Shown here: piece after piece, positions 18,891 through 29,034 of the stretch
Layout: the number at the start of each line of letters is the position of its first letter
How positions within the stretch are numbered: the first letter of the stretch is position 1
Source of the DNA: Halothiobacillus sp.
GTDB taxonomy: Bacteria > Pseudomonadota > Gammaproteobacteria > Halothiobacillales > Halothiobacillaceae
Reading direction: 5' to 3'
Length of the DNA: 64,000 nucleotides
NCBI GenBank assembly: GCA_020061705.1
Contig: JAGUXT010000062.1
Span: 1-64,000, forward strand
Notes under the pieces: generated by a model
Told to the model about the DNA's origin: nothing
What the model saw: the letters and a program-made list of their open reading frames with translations, nothing else
Database searches by the model: none
Translations under genes and position numbers: made by a program

Positions 18891-21230
18891 TTAGTTGAAG
18901 GCATTGGCATTCAGACTGGTCAAAGGCTTGCCGCAGGTCGGATCATTGTCTTTGCCCTTGCATGCCTCATTCGAGACGCCCACATAGTCGAGATTAAGCG
19001 ATCCTGCAGACAGGTTGGCCTTGCACAGCCCTTTGGCATTGATCACTTCGCTGTCGTACTTCGAGTTCGCAATGCAGTAAGGATCATCCGGCACAGGACT
19101 GCTGAACCGGTTTGCAAACACACCACCCAGCCCCTGCACACTATGGGTTTTACCGGTGTACAGATCGACAACGTTGTAGGTGTGTTCCTTGAGCATGAAA
19201 ACCACATACTGAGTCTCATCCGCTGTTGGGTACAGGCGCACCTCGCATTCGCTTAGCGGTTTGCCATCATTCCAGAACGAGACAGGCGTACTCAACCCCA
19301 CATTAGCGGGGGCGCTAGCCGGTAGGCTGTAGCGCCGACCACACACCATCGCGTGGTGCCAGCCCGTTCCCAGCCCCGCACGGTACTGCTTGTACGGGTC
19401 GAAGGGTTCCTTGTTTTGCATATTCGAGTTGCCGCCGACATCAATGTTCAGGATTGAAGCGAAGCCGCCAAAATTGCCATAGAAGTCATCAATCGAGAAG
19501 GAGTAGGCACCTGGGGCATTCAAGCCCGTGCTCTCGTTGTGAACAAATCGCGCGTAGGGGTTGAGGTTGTATGCGCTGGTGTAGTCGGCCCAGAAATGCA
19601 GGAATTTATCATTCATGTAGAGCTTGGCGCTGGGAGAAACCGTTTCTGGCTGGATGCAGCGGCTCGGGCACTTGTTAGGGTCGCTGCTCGGGCACGCGCC
19701 GCATTCCATTGAATCACCGCTCGGTGTCCACGGCAGGTCGCGCTGAATGGCCTGCGTACTCTCATTGCGCATTCTCTCGAGTGCGCACTCGCGAGGACAA
19801 ATTTTCTCATCGCCGTTCGGGCATTTTTTACAATCAGCAGGGTTGTATTTCGAGTTCTTTACGTAGTAACCGATGATGGAGGAAACAATGCACCGATCTG
19901 CACTCTCGCCGCGCCCTGGGCATTGCGGCGTGAACTCTTTCCATAAGTAATCGACGGTATTTTTAAAAGCTGCGCAAAACCCTTGCTTGTCCACTACGGG
20001 GGATGAGTCAACAAGAGTCGTATCACTGCAAGGACTTTGGCCTGCCCCCTGCCATTGCTTGAAGCGTTTAACCATGTAGTCAAGAGTGGCGTTATCGGCC
20101 TGGAAGGCCATGGGCGTGATATGGGTGTTGAATGTACGGCTGGTGTTGTCGATCAGGAATTTTTCCTGGTCGCAACAGCCAAGCATGACGTTGTTCTCAT
20201 TCGGGCAGCACAGTTGATTTGGATCCGTCAGGCCGGCGCCATTCGGAGGCGGTGTCGAGCAATTCAAATTAGCGGCGGGATCGCTCGTAAATTTGGCATT
20301 ACATTGCTTCGGTGTTTTTTCGTTCCATGTAGGCAAGTAAAAGGCGGATGTACCCGCACTTAGCGCATTGGAAATCAGAATATTCGCCGAAGGTACGCGA
20401 TCAACGCGGCTCACCAGGCAACTAAAACTTGTCTTGTTCGGGTTACTTGGAGACCCATCGGTGCTAGGACACTCTTCCTTCGTGGCCCAGTTGATATCAG
20501 ACCAGGACGCATAGCGTGACCATTTCGCCAGCCCCAGAAAAGACGTCAGTCGCTGTTTGAATATGGCGTTGGGCAGGGCGCTGCCCATGAATTGAGTGGC
20601 TCCGCCATCCCCCAGACCCATCGCAACGGGCAGATAAGCGTCATCAACATAGGAGACATCAAAATCAATCAGTGATGTTCCATTCGGGTCATTCGGGTTG
20701 CTAAAGGCATCGCCGGTGGCCGGGTTCTGGGAAATGATCGTGTACTCCAGCAGTTGGCCGGGTGCATCGTGGCCATAATCGGCGGCGGAATTCCCAACCC
20801 AGCAACCGGCGCATGGCAAGGAATTATCCCAACCGGAATCGCGCTTGGTGCGTTGATTGGTATTGAGGAGTTTTTCAAACGCCGCAAAATTGGCATTCAG
20901 CACATAGATACGCACGGCATCGTAAAACCCTCCTCGCTCACATGGGCGATTTTTGGGCACGGCGACACTCACCGTGCCGCCCGGAGGGATGCCTGCCCCT
21001 TCCTTATCCTGATTAACGACAATACGCAGCAAACCACCCGTACCGCAGTTCGTGCCCGGATTTCCCGCGTCCTGCGGAGCCTGAATAACCGGGAAGATGG
21101 TTGTATCCAGCGAGTTGTGAATATTGATATAACGCTGAAAGGGGTCAGGGTTTGCAGAAAGTGCAGGGGACAGCAGAAAAACCTGGGTAAAGGCGAAAAA
21201 CGCCAGTAAGAAAACCGAGTGCTTTTTCAT
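18891..21230 (-). CDS. Large secreted Cys-rich protein, possibly thaumatin-like
   Basis: A 779-residue exported protein: ATG 21230 opens MKKHSVFLLAFFAF with a cleavage site near SPALSA. An in-frame start at 21293 would place 21 polar residues ahead of this. The mature part has more than 30 cysteines, many in CxxC or CPxx pairs (about residues 440-540), as in disulfide-stabilised extracellular proteins. FDVSYVDDAYLPVAMGL and AYSFSIDDFYGNFG resemble conserved segments of thaumatin-like / GH64-type proteins, but the rest does not fit a family I know. It lies just upstream of the barrel gene (74-base gap, same strand); joint export or surface display is a guess. Confidence 0.55.
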   Translation of the reverse strand: MKKHSVFLLAFFAFTQVFLLSPALSANPDPFQRYINIHNSLDTTIFPVIQAPQDAGNPGTNCGTGGLLRIVVNQDKEGAGIPPGGTVSVAVPKNRPCERGGFYDAVRIYVLNANFAAFEKLLNTNQRTKRDSGWDNSLPCAGCWVGNSAADYGHDAPGQLLEYTIISQNPATGDAFSNPNDPNGTSLIDFDVSYVDDAYLPVAMGLGDGGATQFMGSALPNAIFKQRLTSFLGLAKWSRYASWSDINWATKEECPSTDGSPSNPNKTSFSCLVSRVDRVPSANILISNALSAGTSAFYLPTWNEKTPKQCNAKFTSDPAANLNCSTPPPNGAGLTDPNQLCCPNENNVMLGCCDQEKFLIDNTSRTFNTHITPMAFQADNATLDYMVKRFKQWQGAGQSPCSDTTLVDSSPVVDKQGFCAAFKNTVDYLWKEFTPQCPGRGESADRCIVSSIIGYYVKNSKYNPADCKKCPNGDEKICPRECALERMRNESTQAIQRDLPWTPSGDSMECGACPSSDPNKCPSRCIQPETVSPSAKLYMNDKFLHFWADYTSAYNLNPYARFVHNESTGLNAPGAYSFSIDDFYGNFGGFASILNIDVGGNSNMQNKEPFDPYKQYRAGLGTGWHHAMVCGRRYSLPASAPANVGLSTPVSFWNDGKPLSECEVRLYPTADETQYVVFMLKEHTYNVVDLYTGKTHSVQGLGGVFANRFSSPVPDDPYCIANSKYDSEVINAKGLCKANLSAGSLNLDYVGVSNEACKGKDNDPTCGKPLTSLNANAFN

Positions 21231-21473
21231 TTTTGTTGGCCACGTCAAAAGGATGGGAATAACTTCTCCCGATATTAGGTGAATAAATCCCAAATGGAAC
21301 GGATACTACTTGCCGTTTTTTTTATGTACATATCCATGTGTGCTATGGGTCAGTGGCGGTGTGCGCCAAAAGCAAGCTGAATAAGTATGTTGAATTTGAG
21401 CCAGTGGGGGCTGGCTCAATCAGATACCCGGATATCACCTGCACGGATATGGAGAATAAAGCAGTGTTGCCCT

Positions 21474-21511
21474 TAACAGGCTGCTGAAATAAGTATTTCA
21501 ACAACCTGTTA
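21474..21511. repeat. Palindrome fused to the RND pump stop codon
   Basis: TAACAGGCTGCTGAAATA and its partner TATTTCAACAACCTGTTA form an almost complete 18-bp hairpin with only G-T exceptions and a two-base loop. Read on the minus strand it starts with TAA (21511-21509), the stop codon of the RND transporter. There is no T-run after it, so it is not a standard terminator. Confidence 0.65.
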
Positions 21512-24500
21512 GTGTGCGCCCTTGGGCTGAATCCTCGTCTTGAACCCCTCTAGAATCGACAACAATGCCGGGATAAAAAACAGCACCAGCAAGGCCGAGA
21601 AGGCGAGGCCAAATACGATGGAGACCGCCATCGGAATCAGGAATTGAGCCTGCAGCGAGCCTTCAAACATCAGCGGTGTAAGGCCGCCAATGGTGGTGAG
21701 CGAGGTCAGGATGACAGCGCGCAAACGTCCGCTGGCGGCTTCGACAAAAGCCTCATGCAGACCCAGACCCTTCTTTCGCAGTTCGCTGAACAAGCTCACC
21801 AGAATAATCGCGTTGTTGACCACAATACCGGCCAGACCGAACAGGCCGAACATGGAGAGCAGGGTCAGGTCGATACCCAGTATCCAGTGGCCGAAAATTG
21901 CGCCAGTCAATCCCAGTGGAATGGCGGTCATGACCACCAGAGGCCAGCTCCATGAGCCAAGGATCCACACCAGCACCAGGTAGATCAGCAGCAGGCCGAT
22001 CATAAGTCCGGTTTTCATGTCGGCCATGGTTTCGCGCTGATCGGCAGAGCCGCCTTCCAGGCTGTAGGTGATGCCGTAGCGTTCGGCCAGCGTGGGAAGC
22101 GCCTGTTTTTTCAGATCAAGCAAAATGCGGTTGCTGTTGTTGAGCGCCTTGTCCACATCGGCGGTGACTTCGACGGCAAGCTGCCCCTGCGCGTGACGGA
22201 TGGCCTCGAAGCCGCGACGCGATTCCCAGCGCACCACGCTGGACAGGGGTACAAATTCGCCCCCCCCGTCATTATTGGGCAGGCGAATGTTCAGGCGTTC
22301 GAGGATGTCCAGGCGTTCACGCTCGGCACGCGGCAGCAGCACGCGCACTTCGAGTTCATCCTGTCCGACCTGCACCCGCTGCACAAGGTTGCCATCAAAC
22401 GCCGCACGCAGTTGGCGGCTGAGGCTTTCGGTGGTCAGCCCCAAGGCTTCCCCCATCGGTGTGAGGCGGTAAATCAGTTGCTCACGACCGTAGGGCAGGT
22501 CGTCGGCAACATCGCTGACCCCGGAAATGCCTTGCAGGGTTTCTTGCAGGCTCAGCGCGGCATCTTTGAGTTTGTCGGTATTGTTTCCGTTCAGGCGGAT
22601 GGTCAAATCACGGCTCGGCGGCCCTGATTGGCGCGCACTGATGCTCAGGTTCTCCAAACCTGCCACAGGAGGGGTCAGTTCGCGCCACTTGGCAATAATG
22701 GCTGCATTGCGCGTATTGCGCTGCTCTGAAGGTACCAGCTCCAGCATGATGGAGGCCAGTTGTTCGCCACTGGCACCGCTGCCCGAGGAGCCGATGGTGG
22801 CATTCATGCGGCTGACGGCGGTTTTGATCAGCGGTTCGCCGAAGGCTTGCTCGGTCTGGCTCAGGCTGTGTTCCAGTGTTCTGAGAAAGGCTTCGGTCTG
22901 CGCCCTGGGCGTTCCGGCTACAAAAGTTGCGTTGGCGTAAATCACCGACGATTCGGGCGAGGGGAAAAACACGAACGGAATGCGTCCACCCACCAACAGC
23001 CCTACCGCCAGCAGCATTAGCGCCAGGGTCAGGCTGACGGTGGTGTAGCGATATTCAATCGCCTTGCTCACCAGCGGGCGAAAGCGATGCTCACGGAAAT
23101 GGTCAAAGGCGTTGTCGAGGCGCTGGCGTAACCTGGAGACAGGACGACGCGCTTCAGCCACAAAGGCCGAGTACAAATGCGCGGGCAAAATCAGGAAGCA
23201 TTCCAGCAGGGAGGCGATGATGACCATAATCATCACAAACGGAATGTCGAACATGATTTTGCCAAACACGCCACCGACCATCAAAAGGGGCAGGAAGGCC
23301 GCCACCGTGGTCAACGATGAAGCCACCACCGGCCATACCATGCGTTGCGCGCCACCGATGGCGGCATTTTCGGGTGATTCACCCATGGCTCGATGGGTGG
23401 CCGCATCCTCGCCCACCACGATGGCATCATCGACGATAATCCCCAGCGCCATTATCAGTGCGAACAGGCTCAGCATGTTGATGGAGCCGCCAAACAGCAT
23501 CAAAAGACCCAGGGTGAGCAGGAAGGCGGTCGGCACGCCGAGCGCGACCCACAGCGCCACGCGGCCGGGCAGGAACAGGTAAAGAATCAGCGCCACGATC
23601 AACAGGCCGGAGAGGCCATTGTTGAGCAACAGGTTGATGCGGTCACGCACCAGCTCCCATTGCTGGTCGTAGACTTCAAGCTGCAAGCTGGGCGGCAGGG
23701 TGGGTCGAGTCTTCTCCAGCCAGTTTTCCAGAACTTTGGCCGCCTTGAGCGCATTACCGTTTTCGGTGCGTTGCAGGATCAGTTCCACTACCGGTTCGCC
23801 CTGTTCGCTGAGCATCAGGCTGGCCGGGCGCGCTTCACGGGTAATGGTGGCGACATCGCCCAGGCGCAGCACGCCCTGCGCATCGCTAATCAGCGGCAAA
23901 TCGGCGAAGCCTTCGGCATCACGGCGTTGCTCCAGGCTGCGCACTTCGCGTGCACCGTCCTCTTGGCCGGCAATGCCGGAAGGCAGGTCGCGTGCCAGTT
24001 TGGCAATGCGATCCCCGGCATCCGCCAGCGACAGGTTCAGGCTTTCAAGCTGAGCACCTGGAATTTCAATGGCAATGCGCTCATTCGGCATACCTTGAAT
24101 GTCGATGCGATCAATGCCTTGTCTCAATAGTTCGCGCTCAAACTGGCGCACCCAGGGGCGCATCTCGTCCAGACTGGGACCACGCACCAATAAGCGCGCC
24201 ACCGGCTCATAACGGGTGACACGGCTGATTTGCGGTGCTTCGGCATCCTTGGGCAGGTTGCTGAATTCCGCCACGCGCTGACGCACCTGATCGAGCGCCA
24301 CCAGTGAATCGGTGCCCTCGTGCAGCTCCAGCGTGATGCTGGCCACACCCTGCGCAGCGGTTGCGGAGAGCTTTTTCACCCCATCAACGGTTTTCAGGCG
24401 TTCTTCCAGCGGGATGACGATGCCATTTTCCACATCCTCGGCGGATGCACCGCTCCACAGCACGCGCACGCTCAACACATCCAGCGCAAAGTTGGGGAAA

Positions 24501-24610
24501 AACTGCACATTCATGCGCGTGATGCCCATGAAGCCCGCCAACAATGCCACGAGCACCAACACATTGGCAGCAACCTTGTGGCGGATAAAAAAAGCCAGCA
24601 TGTTATTCAT
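21509..24610 (-). CDS. RND-family efflux transporter, inner-membrane permease
   Basis: A 1033-residue proton-driven pump of the AcrB/HAE1 superfamily. It has the 12-helix, two-half layout: a first helix (about 10-30), a large periplasmic loop, a helix bundle containing IIVDDAIVVGEDA (the paired aspartates of the proton relay, about 390-405), a second periplasmic loop and a C-terminal bundle with GLAGIVVNNAIILV. The start MNNMLAFFIRHKVAANVL is typical of the subgroup that lacks close AcrB identity. Its start overlaps the adaptor stop by 4 bases. No outer-membrane TolC-type gene is adjacent. Substrate cannot be read from sequence. Confidence 0.93.
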   Translation of the reverse strand: MNNMLAFFIRHKVAANVLVLVALLAGFMGITRMNVQFFPNFALDVLSVRVLWSGASAEDVENGIVIPLEERLKTVDGVKKLSATAAQGVASITLELHEGTDSLVALDQVRQRVAEFSNLPKDAEAPQISRVTRYEPVARLLVRGPSLDEMRPWVRQFERELLRQGIDRIDIQGMPNERIAIEIPGAQLESLNLSLADAGDRIAKLARDLPSGIAGQEDGAREVRSLEQRRDAEGFADLPLISDAQGVLRLGDVATITREARPASLMLSEQGEPVVELILQRTENGNALKAAKVLENWLEKTRPTLPPSLQLEVYDQQWELVRDRINLLLNNGLSGLLIVALILYLFLPGRVALWVALGVPTAFLLTLGLLMLFGGSINMLSLFALIMALGIIVDDAIVVGEDAATHRAMGESPENAAIGGAQRMVWPVVASSLTTVAAFLPLLMVGGVFGKIMFDIPFVMIMVIIASLLECFLILPAHLYSAFVAEARRPVSRLRQRLDNAFDHFREHRFRPLVSKAIEYRYTTVSLTLALMLLAVGLLVGGRIPFVFFPSPESSVIYANATFVAGTPRAQTEAFLRTLEHSLSQTEQAFGEPLIKTAVSRMNATIGSSGSGASGEQLASIMLELVPSEQRNTRNAAIIAKWRELTPPVAGLENLSISARQSGPPSRDLTIRLNGNNTDKLKDAALSLQETLQGISGVSDVADDLPYGREQLIYRLTPMGEALGLTTESLSRQLRAAFDGNLVQRVQVGQDELEVRVLLPRAERERLDILERLNIRLPNNDGGGEFVPLSSVVRWESRRGFEAIRHAQGQLAVEVTADVDKALNNSNRILLDLKKQALPTLAERYGITYSLEGGSADQRETMADMKTGLMIGLLLIYLVLVWILGSWSWPLVVMTAIPLGLTGAIFGHWILGIDLTLLSMFGLFGLAGIVVNNAIILVSLFSELRKKGLGLHEAFVEAASGRLRAVILTSLTTIGGLTPLMFEGSLQAQFLIPMAVSIVFGLAFSALLVLFFIPALLSILEGFKTRIQPKGAH

Positions 24611-25818
24611 GAGCGCGTTTCACCAAGGGTTTGCGTAGCCTGCACCGGGGTGACGGACAGCCCTTCAATCGCATTGGGCAGGTGGGTGGTCATGACCACG
24701 GCACCCGGTACCAGTTCGGCGGCGCGCAGCAGAATGAGCGTTTGCTGATCGCGTTGCATGTCACCGACGCGTTCGACTTCGACGGCGTGCAGACGGCCAT
24801 CACGCACAAGATACACGCGCTTGCCGCCGTGCAGTGCGGAATAGGGCAGGGCAACCAGCCCATCCTGTGCGGGCAAGGCCAGTTGCGCACTCAACAGGCT
24901 GCCGACAGGAATGTTGGCGTAAGATGCATCCAGCCTGAGCAGCGCATCAACTCCACGTGCATCAGCCTCGCCGGACAGGCGCTCCAGCGTGGCCGGAATC
25001 TGTTTGCCATTGAATTGAAGCAAAGCCGTCAAAGGCGTACCCGTACTCAAGCCCGTGCGCAGCGTCTCGGCTTGCGGCACGGGAACCTTGGCGCGCAGGA
25101 ACAGCGCATCGGCGGGGTAGAGGGTGAGCATGGTTTGCCCCGGTGTGACCTGATCGCCCGCCGCCACTTCGACGCTACCAATGCGTGCGGCAAAAGGCGC
25201 GCTCATGACACCGCGTTCCGCATCACGCTGCGCTTCATCCAGTTTGGATTTCAGTTGAGCCAGGCGTGCGGGCGCTTCGGCAATGGCTTGTTGACGTTGC
25301 AATACAGAGAGGCGGGCGCGGGCAAGCTGCTCGCGTGCCGTATCGGTGGCGGCTTGCGATCCAAGTTTTTGTGCCTGGATGGATTCATTGCGTTGCAGGC
25401 TGTTGAGTGCGAGCTGCTCGACTTGCTGCTCATGTTTGAGTGCTGCGCGGTCATTGGCGAGGTTGAGATTCTCGCGTTCGATGTCGGCCTTGATCTGCGC
25501 CACACGCGGCTGCAAATCACGCGCATCCAGCTCGGCCAGCGCCTGCCCGGCCTGCACGCTTTCGCCATCACGCACCAGCACCTTGAGCACCCGCCCACTG
25601 ACCGGCGCGGCAATCCTGACACGATCCGGCGCTTCAATGCGTCCGTAAAGGGTTAGCTCGGGTTGCAGGCGCTCAGGCTGGACGTTTTGCGTGGCCACAT
25701 GCCAGACCCGCTCCTGAATCACCACCGGCGCAGGTTGGCTGCGTGTGGCTTTGAGCACTACAAAGCCGATGATCGCAAGGGCAAGAATCAGTAAGGGCAG
25801 GAGGGTTTTAAGTTTCAT
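24607..25818 (-). CDS. RND efflux periplasmic adaptor (membrane fusion protein)
   Basis: A 403-residue HlyD/AcrA-type adaptor that would link the adjacent permease to an outer-membrane channel. It has an N-terminal membrane anchor (about 5-24) without a lipobox, the split biotinyl-lipoyl half IAAPVSGRVLKVLVRDGESVQAGQ, an Ala/Gln-rich coiled-coil hairpin (about 100-190), the second lipoyl half GVMSAPFAARIGSVEVAAGDQVTPGQ, then beta-barrel domains. The adaptor is transcribed first and its ATGA overlap couples it to the permease. Confidence 0.92.
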   Translation of the reverse strand: MKLKTLLPLLILALAIIGFVVLKATRSQPAPVVIQERVWHVATQNVQPERLQPELTLYGRIEAPDRVRIAAPVSGRVLKVLVRDGESVQAGQALAELDARDLQPRVAQIKADIERENLNLANDRAALKHEQQVEQLALNSLQRNESIQAQKLGSQAATDTAREQLARARLSVLQRQQAIAEAPARLAQLKSKLDEAQRDAERGVMSAPFAARIGSVEVAAGDQVTPGQTMLTLYPADALFLRAKVPVPQAETLRTGLSTGTPLTALLQFNGKQIPATLERLSGEADARGVDALLRLDASYANIPVGSLLSAQLALPAQDGLVALPYSALHGGKRVYLVRDGRLHAVEVERVGDMQRDQQTLILLRAAELVPGAVVMTTHLPNAIEGLSVTPVQATQTLGETRS

Positions 25819-25853
25819 GCAGGGTCTTTAAGTTAACAAGGCTTGCTTTAGAG

Positions 25854-25932
25854 GTAGGTGCGAATTTATTCGCCCCTGGTGTAGGTAGTGTGCGAATGAA
25901 CTATCGCGAAGCTGGCGCAAGCCCACACCTAC
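25854..25932. repeat. Palindromic element, family GTAGGTGCGAAT, copy 2
   Basis: Begins GTAGGTGCGAATTTATTCGC and ends CCCACACCTAC, sharing its ends with the element at 13053-13110 but with a longer, different centre. It lies between the RND adaptor start and the end of orn. Confidence 0.6.
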
Positions 25933-25980
25933 GAGGAAAGGCTCGTGGGCTGCGTAGATGAACGACAGGATTGGAGGGAC

Positions 25981-26511
25981 TTAACGCAAAATGGTTTCAC
26001 GGTAATAACGCAATTCGTCGAGCGAAGCGCGAATATCGTCCAGAGCGCGGTGTGCACCGGCTTTTTCGAACTTGGGTACGGCAGGATACCAACGCCGCGC
26101 CAGCTCTTTAAGCGTGCTGACATCCAGGTTGCGGTAGTGGAAAAAATCTTCGAGTTTGGGCATGTGGCGAGCGAGGAAGCGGCGATCCTGGCAAATGCTG
26201 TTGCCACACATCGGCGAGCTGCGTTTTTCGCTCCATTGAGCAAGAAATTCGAGGGTAAGCCGTTCGGCAGTTGCGGTATCCATCGTACTTGCGCGCACGC
26301 GCTCCAACAGGCCGGAGGCGCCGTGATGGCTCTGGTTCCATTCATCCATACTCTGCAATACGTTTTCAGGTTGATGCACGGCAATTACCGGGCCTTCGGC
26401 CAGGATATTTAGTTGCTCATCGGTCACCAGGGTGGCAATTTCGATAATCACATCCTGCTCGGGCTCAAGTCCGGTCATTTCAAGATCAATCCAAATCAAG
26501 TGAGTTTGCAT
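25981..26511 (-). CDS. orn: Oligoribonuclease
   Basis: 3'-5' exonuclease that degrades the last di- to penta-ribonucleotides (including pGpG from c-di-GMP breakdown). The DEDD exonuclease motifs are intact: [14 protein letters not shown], the [10 protein letters not shown] segment, and [15 protein letters not shown] with the HxxxxxD pair. Length 176, normal. It is divergent from mgtE. orn lying close to rsgA is a conserved proteobacterial arrangement; here mgtE sits between them. Confidence 0.97.
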   Translation of the reverse strand: MQTHLIWIDLEMTGLEPEQDVIIEIATLVTDEQLNILAEGPVIAVHQPENVLQSMDEWNQSHHGASGLLERVRASTMDTATAERLTLEFLAQWSEKRSSPMCGNSICQDRRFLARHMPKLEDFFHYRNLDVSTLKELARRWYPAVPKFEKAGAHRALDDIRASLDELRYYRETILR

Positions 26512-26593
26512 GATGGTTTTCCCAGAGTTTTTTGCAATGAATGCAGCAGGCTTGCTGCTAAGATGTCGGCCACTTTAGCAGGATGTCTGGATC

Positions 26594-28039
26594 ATGAGCG
26601 AGCAGCAACATAGCGCGGAGCACATTCGTGAGTGGGTGAGCGAGATTCACGAGTTGCTCGAACGCCAACGCTTGGTTGAGCAATTGGTGGCGCGTGAAGA
26701 TGCCGCCGATGAGCGCAGCTTGATCGTGGAAAACATGGTGCACAAACAGCACCTGGTTGCCTTGTCGGCCAAGCTTGAAAAAATCCACCCGGCCGATGTG
26801 GCGCGCATTCTGGAGATGTTGCCGCGTAAGGATCGTCTGATTGTCTGGGACTTGGTGAAGTCGGACATGGACGGCGAGGTGCTGCTGGAAACCTCGGATG
26901 CGGTGCGTGAGTCACTGATTGAGGCGATGGACACGCATGAGCTGGTGGCGGCCACCGAGCAGCTCGACACGGATGAAATTGCTGACCTTGCCCCCGACCT
27001 GCCCGATGAGGCGGTGCAGGGCATTTACAAGACACTGAATCCTGAAGAGCGCGAGCAGCTCCGCTTGGCGTTGTCCTATCCCGAAAACACGGTGGGCGCG
27101 CGTATGGACTTCGAGATGGTCAACGTGCGCGAGGATGTAAGCGTGGAGGTGGTGTTGCGCTACCTGCGCCGCTTGCGTGTCCTGCCCGATCACACCGATC
27201 AGTTGTTTGTGGTTGACCGGGACGAGCGCTTGCGCGGGGTTTTGCCGCTCAACACGCTGTTGGTATCCCAGCCGGAAGATGATGTTGGTAGCATCATGCT
27301 GGCTTCGCCCAAGCACTTTACAGCGGATGGCAAGTTGCTGGATGCGGCCGAGGCGTTTGAGCGCTATGACCTGATTACGGCACCGGTGGTCGATGAGTCG
27401 GGTTTTGTGCTGGGGCGTCTGACCGTGGATGCAATGGTGGACTTCATCAAGGAACGCCAGGAGCTTGAGCAATTAAGTCAGGGCGGTCTGCGCGAGGAAG
27501 AAGATATTTTCGCTCCGCTGTCGAATAGCCTGAAAAACCGCGCACCGTGGTTGGGGGTGAATCTGGTGACGGCACTGATTGCCTCCAGCGTGATTAGTAT
27601 GTTTGAAGGCACGATTTCGCAATTGGTGGCACTGGCCGCGTTGATGCCGATTGTCGCGGGCATGGGCGGCAATGTAGGCAATCAGACGATTACGATGATT
27701 GTGCGCGCGCTGGCCAATAATCCCTTGAGCAGCACCGATGTGCGCAATTTGTATCTCAAGGAAGTCAGCTTGGCCTTGATCAATGGTGTCATGTGGGGGG
27801 CTGCGCTCGCGGTGATCACTTTTATCATGTACAAGGATCTGCCCTTGGGTGTGGTGATGATGTTGGCGGTCACGCTCAATTTTGTGCTTGCCGCTCTTTT
27901 GGCGGTGACCATTCCGGTCATGCGCGCTCGCATGGGGCGCGACCCGGCCTTGGGGTCGAGCGTGATGATTACGGCGATTACCGATTCGGGTGGTTTCTTT
28001 ATTTTCCTGGGTCTGGCAAGCCTGTTTTTGCTGCATTAA
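26594..28039 (+). CDS. mgtE: Magnesium transporter MgtE
   Basis: Homodimeric Mg2+ channel gated by cytoplasmic Mg2+. The 481 residues show the N-terminal superhelical domain (HPADVARILEMLPRKDRL, about residues 58-75), two CBS domains (about 165-290) and five C-terminal membrane helices, including APWLGVNLVTALIASSVISMF and the conserved MPIVAGMGGNVGNQT pore helix. ATG 26594 lies in a short divergent gap with orn. No magnesium riboswitch is apparent in the short 5' region. Confidence 0.95.
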   Translation: MSEQQHSAEHIREWVSEIHELLERQRLVEQLVAREDAADERSLIVENMVHKQHLVALSAKLEKIHPADVARILEMLPRKDRLIVWDLVKSDMDGEVLLETSDAVRESLIEAMDTHELVAATEQLDTDEIADLAPDLPDEAVQGIYKTLNPEEREQLRLALSYPENTVGARMDFEMVNVREDVSVEVVLRYLRRLRVLPDHTDQLFVVDRDERLRGVLPLNTLLVSQPEDDVGSIMLASPKHFTADGKLLDAAEAFERYDLITAPVVDESGFVLGRLTVDAMVDFIKERQELEQLSQGGLREEEDIFAPLSNSLKNRAPWLGVNLVTALIASSVISMFEGTISQLVALAALMPIVAGMGGNVGNQTITMIVRALANNPLSSTDVRNLYLKEVSLALINGVMWGAALAVITFIMYKDLPLGVVMMLAVTLNFVLAALLAVTIPVMRARMGRDPALGSSVMITAITDSGGFFIFLGLASLFLLH

Positions 28040-28056
28040 TCAGGACTCTATAACTC

Positions 28057-29034
28057 ATGGCAAAACGCCACTTGAATGACCAACAGCGTCGCAATATCGA
28101 GCAACGTAATGCACGCGAGGTTGATAACGAGGACTTGCGCCCCGGACTGGTGGTGGCGCATCACGGCAAGCAGGTGATGCTTGAAGATAGTGAAAGTGGC
28201 GAGCGTCACGGCTGTACAGTGAAGCAAACCTTGGGCGCTGTGGCCACGGGGGATCGGGTGCGCTGGCGTGAAAATGCCGATGGCCGAGGCTCGGTGGAGT
28301 TTGTCGAGCCGCGCCGCTCCTTGTTGATTCGCCCGGACACCTTGGGCAAGCCGCGCTTGATGGCGGCGAATATCGACCAGGTACTGATTACCATTGCGCC
28401 GGTGCCGGAGCCGAATGCCAGCGTGATCGACCGGGCGATTGTGGCGGCGCTGGATTTGCCTGCCGAGCCGATTTTGCTCATTAACAAGGCGGATATGCTA
28501 AATCCGGCGCAGCGTGAAGTGATGCGCAATTTTGTGGCGGAGTGGGTGGCAACCGGGGTTGTTGCCCTGGAAGTCAGTGCGACGACGGGTGAGGGTATCG
28601 AGGCTCTGCAAGCCATCTTGCAAGGGCATCAAAGCCTGTTTGTAGGTTTATCCGGGGTGGGTAAGTCATCCCTGGTGGCGGCGCTGATGCCTGTCGGATC
28701 TGAAATTCTGATCGGCAAAATTTCGGATCATAGCCAGGAGGGGAAGCACACCACGCGCACCAGCACGCTGTATCACCTGCCAAGTGGCGGTGATGTGGTC
28801 GATGCGCCAGGTGTGCGTGATTTTGGCGTGTGGGCGATGACGGTCGAAGCGGTGCGACGCGGTTTTGGCGAGATTGAAAATGCGGCGCAGCATTGCCGTT
28901 TTTCCAATTGTACGCACCGCGCCGAGCCGGATTGCGCCGTCAAGCAGGCGGTGATGGAGGGCACGATTACTCCTCGCCGCTACCAGAGTTTTTTGGAAAT
29001 GATGGATAAGCTGCTCGAGCAGGATCGAGTCTAG
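28057..29034 (+). CDS. rsgA: Ribosome small-subunit biogenesis GTPase RsgA
   Basis: Circularly permuted GTPase that acts in late 30S maturation. An N-terminal OB-fold precedes the permuted G motifs in the expected order: NKAD (G4), then GLSGVGKSSLV (G1), then DAPGVRDFG (G3). The C-terminal zinc knuckle CRFSNCTHRAEPDC is complete. Length 325. It starts 17 bases after mgtE. Its TAG stop is the first triplet of a palindromic element (29032-29066). Confidence 0.95.
   Translation: MAKRHLNDQQRRNIEQRNAREVDNEDLRPGLVVAHHGKQVMLEDSESGERHGCTVKQTLGAVATGDRVRWRENADGRGSVEFVEPRRSLLIRPDTLGKPRLMAANIDQVLITIAPVPEPNASVIDRAIVAALDLPAEPILLINKADMLNPAQREVMRNFVAEWVATGVVALEVSATTGEGIEALQAILQGHQSLFVGLSGVGKSSLVAALMPVGSEILIGKISDHSQEGKHTTRTSTLYHLPSGGDVVDAPGVRDFGVWAMTVEAVRRGFGEIENAAQHCRFSNCTHRAEPDCAVKQAVMEGTITPRRYQSFLEMMDKLLEQDRV

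Noticed and set aside
21474-21511. Terminator call for the hairpin after the RND pump
   Set aside because: Stem is strong but no T-run follows on either strand.
24631-25656. 341-codon plus-strand frame opposite the RND adaptor
   Set aside because: Shadow of a clear adaptor gene; composition rich in Gln/His/Arg and no motif.
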